The notes under the pieces: generated by a model
Seen by the model: only the letters and a program-made list of their open reading frames with translations
Databases searched by the model: none
What the model was told of the DNA's origin: nothing
Assembly: GCA_001563875.1 (NCBI GenBank)
Contig: LKMN01000003.1
Location: 1 to 58,675, forward strand
DNA length: 58,675 nt
Direction: 5' to 3'
From: Nanohaloarchaea archaeon B1-Br10_U2g1
GTDB lineage: Archaea > Nanohalarchaeota > Nanosalinia > Nanosalinales > Nanosalinaceae
In this document: positions 40,823 to 49,600 of the stretch, piece after piece
Numbering within the stretch: the first letter of the stretch is position 1
Layout of the letters: every line of letters starts with the position of its first letter
Position numbers and translations under genes: made by a program

Positions 40823-42085
40823 ATGGAGCACCGAAATCTTTCTGAAGCAGATCCTGAAGTATACGAAGCACTGAAAAAAGAAATAAGCCGACAAGAGTCA
40901 GAAAGTCTAGAGATGATTGCGTCGGAAAACTTCGTGCCAAGACAGATATTAGAGGCTCAAGGCAGCGTTTTAACCAATAAATACTGTGAAGGCTACCCAG
41001 GAAAACGTTACTATGCTGGCTGCGAACACCACGACAAGATTGAAAACCTGGCTCGTGAAAGAGCCTGCAAGATCTTTAACGCAGAACACGCCAATGTACA
41101 GCCACACTCCGGTTCAACCGCAAACTTTGCAGCTTACTTCGCAGTTCTAGAAGCTGGAGACAAGATTTTAGGCCCTAAACTTTCGCACGGAGGACACTTG
41201 ACACACGGACACGATGTAAACTTCTCAGGAGATCTATTCGACTTCGAAGCTTACTACATCAATGAGAAAACAGAGATATTTGAAAAGGAAGATATCATAG
41301 AGGCAGCAGAAAAGCATAACCCCGACTTAATTGTATGCGGCTACTCAGCCTACCCTCGTGAGATAGACTTCGAGGCGTTTAGAGAGGCTGCTGACAGGGC
41401 AGACGCACTTCTTATGTGCGACATAGCTCACATATCAGGTCTTGTTGCAGCAGGAGAGCATCCCTCTCCTTTCCCCGAATGCGATATCGTTACAACAACC
41501 ACCCATAAATCTATCAGAGGTGCTCGCGGAGGAATGATACTCTGTAAGGACAAATATGCAGAAGCCGTAGATAAAGCAGTGTTTCCTTACAGCCAGGGCG
41601 GACCACTAATGCACCAGATAGCTGGTAAAGCCGTATGCTTCAACGAGGCTCTGAAACCTGAGTTCAAGGACTATTCAAGACAAATTAAAAAGAACGCCCA
41701 AGCTTTAGCTAGGTCTCTTACTGAAAACGATGTTCGACTGGTTTCAGACGGAACAGACAACCACTTGGTTCTAGCAGATCTTAGAGACGAAGAAATAACT
41801 GGTAAAAGAGCCGAGAAAGCGCTGGAGGAAGTGAACATCGTGGTTAATAAAAACACGGTTCCTTACGACCCCGAATCTCCTTTTGTAACCTCCGGGATAA
41901 GAATTGGAGCTCCAGCATTAACAACCAGAGGTATGGAAGAAGAAGAGTTCAAGTTAATCGGAGAGATGATCGCAGAAAGATTGAAGAACCCTGAAGATAC
42001 GGAAGTAGAGGAGAAGATTAAAGAAAACGTCTCCAAGCTTCTGGAGGACTACCCTCTTTACAGCGATTCCGGTGTAAAGTTCTAG
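40823..42085 (+). CDS. glyA: Serine hydroxymethyltransferase
   Basis: 420-residue PLP enzyme that converts serine and tetrahydrofolate to glycine and methylenetetrahydrofolate, the one-carbon donor for ThyA. Visible are NKYCEGYPGKRYYAGCEHHD and the PLP-lysine motif TTTTHKSIRGARGGMIL with Lys229. Length fits the family (about 415-420). The stop shares CTAG with the convergent histidine kinase. Adjacent thyA and folA support the folate-thymidylate role. Confidence 0.97.
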   Translation: MEHRNLSEADPEVYEALKKEISRQESESLEMIASENFVPRQILEAQGSVLTNKYCEGYPGKRYYAGCEHHDKIENLARERACKIFNAEHANVQPHSGSTANFAAYFAVLEAGDKILGPKLSHGGHLTHGHDVNFSGDLFDFEAYYINEKTEIFEKEDIIEAAEKHNPDLIVCGYSAYPREIDFEAFREAADRADALLMCDIAHISGLVAAGEHPSPFPECDIVTTTTHKSIRGARGGMILCKDKYAEAVDKAVFPYSQGGPLMHQIAGKAVCFNEALKPEFKDYSRQIKKNAQALARSLTENDVRLVSDGTDNHLVLADLRDEEITGKRAEKALEEVNIVVNKNTVPYDPESPFVTSGIRIGAPALTTRGMEEEEFKLIGEMIAERLKNPEDTEVEEKIKENVSKLLEDYPLYSDSGVKF

Positions 42086-42909
42086 ACTTTTTCCAATCTA
42101 AACTTGCAGCCGAATCCTTCTTCATTTAAAGCAGTATCTTGACAGTACTCAATATCGCCATCGAAACAGTCTAGTATCTCTTTTCCAAGATAAAGACCGA
42201 ATCCTGTGCCGCTGCCTTTATCTTTTTCAAATATTTCCTCGCAGTCTCTATCCTCTAAACCAGGACCGTTGTCTCCTATGCCGAAAACTATATTCCCCTG
42301 ATCTTGGTACAATTTTACTCTAAGCTCTGCTTCGTCGCATTGTAGCGAATTCCCTGTTTCAGAACCGTATTTGACCCAGTTTTCCCCTACTGTTCTTGAA
42401 ACTATCTTGGCTGCTTTGTTCGCTCTTACTTCTACCTGATCCGGTAGTTCGCTTTCTATTCTGGCCCCGTAATCCTCTTCCAGCATCGATACTAATTCTT
42501 TCGCAGAGATTGAGCAGTCAACATACGATAAACCTTGTACTTCCTGATAGTCTTTTAGGCACGAGATCATTTCGACTACATCGTCAACTTTCTTACCTAG
42601 CTTTCCGTCAAACATGTCCCGGTAATCATAGATTTCTTCCGCTTTCACTGGTGGAACCCAGTTCTCTTCTTCAAGTAGATTAACTATTTTCTCTGTTTCT
42701 TCTACAAACTCTCTGACTTCTTCATCATTTTCCTCTATATCTTTCATAAGAGGGTTATCAACTGTTTCCTCATACTCCATCATTTCCAAGTATCCCGATA
42801 TAACTGATAGAGGGTTACCCATTTCATGTCTAAAAGTTCTGTATAGACAGACGTTTCTGTCCTCAAAAATCATTCTGTAGCCTTGTATAGAATTTTCACC
42901 CCAGTTCAT
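42082..42909 (-). CDS. Sensor histidine kinase, soluble
   Basis: 275 residues. A dimerisation/phosphoacceptor helix FRHEMGNPLSVISGYLEM has the phospho-accepting His28, and a C-terminal ATPase domain has the G boxes FGIGDNGPGLED and GTGFGLYLGKEILDC. The N box is weak (SRTVGENWVKYG). There is no membrane segment or sensing domain, only an acidic central part, and no response regulator is adjacent. It resembles haloarchaeal cytoplasmic histidine kinases. Its signal is unknown. Confidence 0.85.
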   Translation of the reverse strand: MNWGENSIQGYRMIFEDRNVCLYRTFRHEMGNPLSVISGYLEMMEYEETVDNPLMKDIEENDEEVREFVEETEKIVNLLEEENWVPPVKAEEIYDYRDMFDGKLGKKVDDVVEMISCLKDYQEVQGLSYVDCSISAKELVSMLEEDYGARIESELPDQVEVRANKAAKIVSRTVGENWVKYGSETGNSLQCDEAELRVKLYQDQGNIVFGIGDNGPGLEDRDCEEIFEKDKGSGTGFGLYLGKEILDCFDGDIEYCQDTALNEEGFGCKFRLEKV

Positions 42910-42993
42910 CTTGTTTACTCATAGCGTCAACTCTCAATTTTACTCGAATTATTAAATTGTTGTAAGCTAAACTACTTAACAGGGGGACCTTTT

Positions 42994-44004
42994 TTGCAAC
43001 AGTATCTAAACTTAGTCGAGAACATTCTAACAGAAGGAAACTACAAACCTAACAGGACTTCAGTAGACACCATATCTACTTTCGGACAGTTCTACAAGAT
43101 AGATTTATCGGAAGGATTTCCTTTACTTACAACAAAAGATCTTTCCGGATACCGTTGGAACTCGCTGATCCACGAACTACTATGGTACTTTTCGGGTGAG
43201 GAACATATCAAGAACCTTAGGGAAGAGACTAAGATATGGGATGCCTGGGCCGACGAAGAAGGACTCCTAGAAACTGCTTATGGACGTTTCTGGCGACGTT
43301 ACCCTATACCGGACGGAGATGCGCAGCTTGAAGGAGAAGCTTGGCCTGACAAAGACCATAAATGGGTCAACGAGGAAGAAGACGGAAGACTGACTTTTGA
43401 TCAGATCCAGTATGTTATCGATCAGCTGAAAGAGAACCCTAAGTCCCGTAGAATAATTGTAAATGCGTGGCATCCCGCGAACGCCACTGTTTCTAAACTG
43501 CCGCCTTGCCACTACAGCTTTGTCTTTAACGTACAGGACGGGAAACTGAACACTCATTTAACGCAGAGAAGTGCAGATACTGCTCTCGGAGTACCGTTCA
43601 ATATCGCGGCTTACTCGATAATCACGAGGCTGATAGCTAAAGAGGTAGGTCTTGACCTAGGAGAGTTTGGACACACCTTAGTTGATGCTCACCTCTACTG
43701 TGGAGAGGACGAGAGAGGTGAATGGTACGGAGAAAATATTGAAGAACTACAGCAAAAGATGAAAAATGTGGAAGAGAAGGAAGATTATCTTGAGATCCGT
43801 GAATGGATACTTGAGAACGCTCCTGAAGAGGAAAACGAAGGTAAAGACCATATACCCGGCATGCTCAAGCAGCTCTCCAGAGAGCCTCGTAAAAGACCTG
43901 AACTAGATATAGCTGACAAACCTCTAAACGAACTGGAATACAAGGACTTCGAACTGAAAGATTACAGTCCGCATCCAGGACTCAAGTTTGGTATAGCAGA
44001 GTAA
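42994..44004 (+). CDS. thyA: Thymidylate synthase ThyA
   Basis: 336-residue ThyA, methylating dUMP to dTMP with methylenetetrahydrofolate. LPPCHYSFVFNVQDGKLNTH holds catalytic Cys172, followed by QRSADTALGVPFNIAAYSII and the GHTLVDAHLYC segment. Longer than the bacterial 264 residues by an acidic insertion around 230-290, as in haloarchaeal ThyA. The start is TTG, supported by AGGGGG seven bases before. Methylenetetrahydrofolate becomes dihydrofolate, which FolA (45677) recycles. Confidence 0.95.
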   Translation: MQQYLNLVENILTEGNYKPNRTSVDTISTFGQFYKIDLSEGFPLLTTKDLSGYRWNSLIHELLWYFSGEEHIKNLREETKIWDAWADEEGLLETAYGRFWRRYPIPDGDAQLEGEAWPDKDHKWVNEEEDGRLTFDQIQYVIDQLKENPKSRRIIVNAWHPANATVSKLPPCHYSFVFNVQDGKLNTHLTQRSADTALGVPFNIAAYSIITRLIAKEVGLDLGEFGHTLVDAHLYCGEDERGEWYGENIEELQQKMKNVEEKEDYLEIREWILENAPEEENEGKDHIPGMLKQLSREPRKRPELDIADKPLNELEYKDFELKDYSPHPGLKFGIAE

Positions 44005-44079
44005 AACCTCAGAAAAGTTTAGGTAAGCCAAAAAACTCTTGTAAACCTTTAAATTAAAGTCGAAGCTATTTTTTTGATA

Positions 44080-44628
44080 ATGGCAAGGCAAGAACTGAGT
44101 TTAGAGTTGTTTGGCAAGAAAGCCAGTCTAGAATACTCTGAAAGATGGATTGGACAGTCTATCCTTGGTCTTCGAGTTCTGATGGCCTGGGTATTTATTC
44201 AGGCAGGACTTGAAAAGATTCTTGATCCTGAATGGACAGCAGTACATTTCCTTGAAGGAGTTGAATCTGCGAACCCTTTCATGTTCTTATTTGAATGGTT
44301 CGCGGCCTATCCCGGACTAGTTGATCCGCTGGTAATGTGGACCCAGTTACTGATTGGTCTCGCACTACTACTAGGTGTTTTCTTCCGTTTCGCAGCGCTT
44401 GGAGGAGCTATCCAGATGCTTATGTTCTGGCTAGCATCTTTTGAAGCAGGTTTAATGGCAGGATTCCCTGTTGCCCACGGATATCTCGTGAACGACACAC
44501 TTGTTTACGCAGTCCTACTTTTTGGGCTGGGAGCGCTCGGAGCAGGAAGACTTCACGGACTGGACTCGAAGCTTGAGGAAACTGATCTAGTTAAGGAGAA
44601 CAACTGGATTAGATACCTTCTAGGCTAG
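44080..44628 (+). CDS. DoxX-family membrane protein
   Basis: 182 residues, four hydrophobic helices. LRVLMAWVFIQAGLEKILDP, LVMWTQLLIGLALLLGVFFR and GAIQMLMFWLASF match the DoxX/DoxD family, which occurs in quinone-related or thiol redox systems in other organisms. A TTG two codons upstream is in frame, but the ATG is preferred. The N-terminus has an acidic cytosolic patch. Function not established. Confidence 0.75.
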   Translation: MARQELSLELFGKKASLEYSERWIGQSILGLRVLMAWVFIQAGLEKILDPEWTAVHFLEGVESANPFMFLFEWFAAYPGLVDPLVMWTQLLIGLALLLGVFFRFAALGGAIQMLMFWLASFEAGLMAGFPVAHGYLVNDTLVYAVLLFGLGALGAGRLHGLDSKLEETDLVKENNWIRYLLG

Positions 44629-44663
44629 ACCTTTTTATCCCTTCCTTTTTACTTTCCTTTTTT
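44629..44663 (+). terminator. T-rich terminator region before the dehydrogenase
   Basis: Three T runs (CCTTTTTATCCC, CCTTTTTAC, CCTTTTTTATG) in the 35 bases between the DoxX stop and the next ATG. They are consistent with archaeal T-tract termination; the last runs into the downstream start. Confidence 0.35.
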
Positions 44664-45626
44664 ATGAAACTAGGATGGTTTAACGCCGAGGACTGGGAGA
44701 GACAGGAACTGGAAAATAGGGATATAAAGCCTATCTTTCACCCCGAGCCTTTGGGACCAGACTGTGAGGATCTCCAGTACGATGCCGTAACTGTTTTTGC
44801 GTCTTCCCGGTTAACAGCAGAAGTTCTTGAAAATATACAGCCTAAAGCAGTTTTCACACGTTCAACCGGTTTCGACCATATAGACCTAGATAAAGCAGAA
44901 GAGTTAGGCGTCAAAGTTTACAACGTACCAGAGTACGGCTCTTATACTGTTGCAGAACATGCTTTCGCGCTTCTTCTTTCTCTTTCAAGAAATATTTTAG
45001 AGGGCTCAAACAAGACTAAAGAAAGCTTTGAAAACGAAGGTTTAACCGGTTTCGAGCTTAGAGCTAAGAAGATAGGTATAATAGGTACAGGAAGAATAGG
45101 TTGTGAAATGATAAAGATGTGTAAAAGCTTTGGAATGGATGTAATCGCATACGATCCCTACGAGGACAGAGAGCTTGAGGAAGAGCTTGGATTCATGTAT
45201 GTCAGCTTTGAGGACTTAGTCAGGCATTCAGATATTATCTCACTACACTGTCCTCTTACAGACGAAAACCACCACCTGTTCTCCGATGATGAGTTCAAAA
45301 AGATGGATGAGACCGTCTTCATCAATACAGCGAGAGGAGAGCTAGTCAATTCACAAGCACTGCTTAACGCCTTAAAACAGGACCATGTATCAAAAGCCGG
45401 TCTAGACGTCTTAGAAAACGAGAACAGTCTGGAAGAAATAGAAAATCTGACGGATACTGAAGAATTCTGCTGTGAGGAGACAGAGGCTAACTGCGAACTA
45501 ATTGAACGCAGAGACGTCACAGTAACACCTCACAACGGTTTCAACACGGAAGAAGCTAAAAAAAGGATTCTAGACACAACAATAGAAAACATTATAGATA
45601 GGCCCGAAGAGAACCGGATTATCTAA
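44664..45626 (+). CDS. D-2-hydroxyacid dehydrogenase (D-lactate dehydrogenase-like)
   Basis: 320-residue NAD-dependent D-isomer-specific dehydrogenase. Rossmann motif GIIGTGRIGCEMIKMCKSFG, RSTGFDHIDLDKAEELGVKV in the substrate domain, FINTARGELVNSQALLNALK and the final PHNGFNTEEA with the catalytic histidine fit LdhA-type enzymes. Before that histidine is a cysteine-rich stretch (EEFCCEETEANCELIERRD) with three cysteines, unusual in an otherwise cysteine-poor proteome. Probably reduces pyruvate to D-lactate or a similar 2-oxoacid; inference from family. Confidence 0.85.
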   Translation: MKLGWFNAEDWERQELENRDIKPIFHPEPLGPDCEDLQYDAVTVFASSRLTAEVLENIQPKAVFTRSTGFDHIDLDKAEELGVKVYNVPEYGSYTVAEHAFALLLSLSRNILEGSNKTKESFENEGLTGFELRAKKIGIIGTGRIGCEMIKMCKSFGMDVIAYDPYEDRELEEELGFMYVSFEDLVRHSDIISLHCPLTDENHHLFSDDEFKKMDETVFINTARGELVNSQALLNALKQDHVSKAGLDVLENENSLEEIENLTDTEEFCCEETEANCELIERRDVTVTPHNGFNTEEAKKRILDTTIENIIDRPEENRII

Positions 45627-45676
45627 ATACATCGTACCGAAGAAGGTTTATAGTAAAACCAACCGGATTTAATTTT

Positions 45677-46159
45677 ATGGAGAAGGTTGTTATTGCGGCA
45701 GTTTCTGAAAACGGAGTCATAGGTAAAAACGGAGATATTCCTTGGTACTTTCCTGAAGACCTGAAACATTTCAAAGAGAAGACATTGGGACACCCTGTTG
45801 TCATGGGCCGGAAAACCTATGAGTCGCTTCCTGAAGATTACAAGCCTTTACCGGATAGGACCAATATCGTTCTGACCCGTTCCGAACCTGAACTTGACGA
45901 GAGTGTAGAAACAGCGAACAGTCTCGAGGAAGCATGGAAGAAAGCAAGGAGGACAGGTAAAGACAAACTGTTTATCGCCGGAGGCTCCAAAGTCTATGAA
46001 CAGACCTTAGATGACGCCGATAAAATAGTTCTGACACGGATACATGACCATTATGAAGGAGACTCTTTCTTCCCAGAGTTTGACAGAGAGGACTATGAAC
46101 TAGTATCTGAAGATGATCAAGGAGAAATGTCCTTCTTAGAGTACGTAAGGAAAGACTGA
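45677..46159 (+). CDS. folA: Dihydrofolate reductase
   Basis: 160-residue DHFR reducing dihydrofolate made by ThyA. VIAAVSENGVIGKNGDIPWY, the FPEDLKHFKEKTLGHPVVMG helix with MGRKTYESLP, TNIVLTRSEPEL and FIAGGSKVYEQTLDDAD are all standard. Length fits the family. Its presence with thyA and glyA completes the thymidylate cycle. Confidence 0.95.
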   Translation: MEKVVIAAVSENGVIGKNGDIPWYFPEDLKHFKEKTLGHPVVMGRKTYESLPEDYKPLPDRTNIVLTRSEPELDESVETANSLEEAWKKARRTGKDKLFIAGGSKVYEQTLDDADKIVLTRIHDHYEGDSFFPEFDREDYELVSEDDQGEMSFLEYVRKD

Positions 46160-46161
46160 TA

Positions 46162-46665
46162 TTGATCCTTGCTCTACCAAAGTATATGAAGGAATCCGAT
46201 AGAGATGCATTAATCGTAATGGTTTCAAGCGTTGTGATAGGGCTATCTCTATACAGTTTCAGTCTCGCGGAAACCGTGGCTCCTTTCTCCGAAGTACACC
46301 AGATAAGTACAGAGGACAACAGTTTGAAGCTTCATACCGGCTGCCACGAACTTGAGATGTATACCTCTGAAGGACAGTTGAACGCGATAGAAACCGGTTT
46401 ACAGGAAGTTGATACCGTTAGACCAACAACACATCAGCTGACAGAATCACTTATAGAGGGCTCCGGATCCAACGTAGATACGGTTGAGATCTACGGTTTC
46501 GAAGACGGCGCTTACCTGTCAGAAGTAGTTCTTGAGAACGGTGAAAGGGTTGATGCCCGGCCTTCAGACGGTGTAGCTTTAGCAGTTGAGGCCAACTCCT
46601 CTATAAGAATAGATAGAGGTCTTCTACACCAGCAAGGAGAATTTTTCTGCGACCACTACCTGTAA
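46162..46665 (+). CDS. Bifunctional-nuclease-domain (DUF151) protein with N-terminal membrane helix
   Basis: 167 residues: a hydrophobic N-terminal segment (ALIVMVSSVVIGLSLYSFSL) then a BFN/DUF151 domain with CHELEMYTSEGQLNAIETGL, RPTTHQLTESLI and DARPSDGVALAVEANSSI, the family signature. BFN proteins were named from a plant nuclease; archaeal roles are unclear. The membrane anchor would put the domain outside the cell. A TTG at 46162 or an in-frame ATG at 46186 could start it; GGAAAG before 46162 is the better ribosome-binding site. It is 2 bases after folA. Confidence 0.75.
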   Translation: MILALPKYMKESDRDALIVMVSSVVIGLSLYSFSLAETVAPFSEVHQISTEDNSLKLHTGCHELEMYTSEGQLNAIETGLQEVDTVRPTTHQLTESLIEGSGSNVDTVEIYGFEDGAYLSEVVLENGERVDARPSDGVALAVEANSSIRIDRGLLHQQGEFFCDHYL

Positions 46666-46699
46666 ACTGTCAAAAGGTTTCTGTACCAAACAGTTAGAC

Positions 46700-49600
46700 G
46701 TGAAAGTTGAAGACCTCGAGATACCTTCGCGGATAAAGAAAAAGTATCTCAGCTCCGGAATAAAGAAACTTAATCCTCCTCAGAAAAAGGCAGTTGAGAA
46801 CGGTTTAATGGCTGACGAAGATCTTATAATCGCTTCTCCAACCGCTTCAGGAAAAACATTTATCGCAGAACTAGGTATAGTGAATCAGGTTGTCAAGAAC
46901 CGGAAGAAAGCGGTTTACATCGTTCCTTTGAAGGCTTTAGCCTCCGAGAAATACGACGATTTTTCAGAGAGGTACGAGGAGCTGAACGTCATGATGTCAG
47001 TCGGAGACAAAGACGAGTCCGGAGACTACCTAGAGAACGCAGATATTGTAATCGTAACTTCTGAAAAACTGGACTCGATGCTGAGACACAACCCCTCGTG
47101 GATACATGATATAGGACTTGTTATAACAGATGAAATACATCTCCTGACCTCACCTAACCGAGGTCCAACACTAGAGATAACCCTGACAAGGCTGAGAGAC
47201 ATACTAGACTTCCAGATGCTTGGTCTATCCGCAACTATAAGCAACTCCAACGAACTAGCGGACTGGCTCGACGCAACACTCGTAGAGTCTGATTATAGGC
47301 CTGTAGAACTTGAAGAAGGGATAATACACGGCAACGAAATAAAGTTTTATCCTGAAGACTATCAGCCCGAGCAGGAGGAAGAGAAAAACGATTCACCGAC
47401 AAGCTTCAAAACAGGCTCCGAAATAAGAAGTAAAAAAACACCTGAAAACTCAGATAAAGCAATAATAAAAGACGGACACGGCAAGCCGACATTAAACATA
47501 CTAGAAGACACAATAAACAAAGAAAAACAGTGCATAATATTCTGTAACTCTCGCAAAGGATCAGAAAAAAGTTCAGACAGATGTGGAGAAGTTTCTGAAG
47601 AAGATTTAGATAGGGAAGAAGAACTAAAGCTAGAAGAGTACGCTGAAATAATAGAAAACACTCTAGGAACACCAACCAGCCAATGCAAACGATTAGCAGA
47701 AAACGTTCGGAAAGGCGCTGCATTTCACCACGCCGGTCTCTGTCTTTCAGGAGATTCCTTGATTCTTCATGCAGATGGAAGTTTTTCACGTATGGAAAAT
47801 CTGGTTAAAAACAGTAAGGAGACTGCTATCGGACTTTCTGAACATAAGATGGTCGAGTGCAATATAAAAGAAAAGTATGAATTAGATGAGAAACCTATTC
47901 TCAAGATTAAAACCAACAAAGGACGTGTAATCAAAGTTTCGAAGAATCACAGGTTGCCCATATTAGGAGAGGAGGGAATTATTTGGAGGAAATCAAAGAA
48001 TCTGAACGAAGAAGATAGAGTAGCCACACCAAGAAAAATTGATATAGACACCAAGATACCGGATCTGCGCGAGATGCTTAGAGAAAACGTTAGGACATAC
48101 AGAAAGCACGAAGAATTGGAGAACTTGGTCAAAGACCTAGATACAAATAAAATTGAAGGGTTTAGCACTAGGTATACTATAGACCGAAATATAACAGTAG
48201 GCGACCTTAGAACGATATGTAACAGGAAAAATGAATCGGCAAGCAAATATCTGAATACCGTGATGTCGAAAGGAGGTCGAAAACCTGTAGACATACCCGC
48301 AAGACTTGACAAAGATATTTCATGGGCTATAGGGGCTGTTGCAGGTGACGGGTATATTGATAATCACTCAGTAGTTTTAACCGGGAGCTGTGAAGAAATA
48401 ATAAACCGATTCCAGAAAATATGTAGTGAAAAATTCTCCAGGAAAGTCTCTTCTTCAGAGAGAGATGACGGAGTCCGGACAGTAGCTCTTAATGCCAAAG
48501 TTGTTGCAGATATTTTGAAAGACTTCTTTGGAATTCCAGAAGGCGAAAAGGCAAAAAATCTTCGGATGCCTGAAGTAGGTCTTCCCAACGAACTTCTAGC
48601 ATCATACATTAGAGGATTATTTGATACAGATGGATCGGTCAGCTGTAGAGATAACGCAGATGGCTCTCCCTGTATAGAGTTTTACACTGCAAGCAAAGAA
48701 CTGGCTACAGAGCTTCATACCTCCCTGCTCAGATTCGGGATAACCGCCTACAGGGACAAAAAAAAGACGGAGAGTAGAATAACAAAGCTAGGAGAACGTC
48801 AAATAAACACAAACGGGGATATACACAGACTCACAATTTATGGATCAGAACAGCTAAGAGAATATAGAGATACAATCGGATTTACGCATCCTAGGAAGAA
48901 ATCTAGGCTCGATGAGGCAATTAAAAACAATCCTAATGGCGGAAGAAATCAGAACGACATAATACCTAAACCAATAGGCACAAAAGTAAGAAAAATTCGT
49001 GGAAGCAAAAATCTCAGCCTTTCAAATCTTGAACCAGAAATCCCAAAATCAACATTATCGCGATTTGAAAATCATAAGACGCCGATAAAAAGAAAGACGT
49101 TCCAAAAACTAGCTAAAAAACTGGAAGACAAAGAGCTACAGAAAATAGCAAACTCCGACATCTACTGGGAGAAGATTACAGAGATAAAAGAGAAAGAACC
49201 AGAAAAACTCTACGATATAAGTACCTCAACAGAAAACTTTATAGCAAATGGTGTAATAGCACATAATACTACAGAACAACGTAAGGCTGTTGAAAAAGGT
49301 TTTAAAGAAGGATTTATCCGTTCAGTCTCTGCAACACCTACTTTGGCGGCAGGAGTGAATCTACCGGCTTATAGAGTAATTATGCGTGATTTAAAACGTT
49401 ATACAGGCAGAGGAATGGAATACATTCCTGTATTAGAGTATGAGCAGATGTCGGGGCGCGCAGGACGGCCAAAATACGATAATACAGGTCAGGCGATCAG
49501 TGTTGCGAAGAATCCTGGTATGACAGATGAAGTATTGGACCGTTACATTCTGGGTGAGCCAGAGCGTATACAGTCTAAGCTTGCTGCGGAACCGGTTCTG

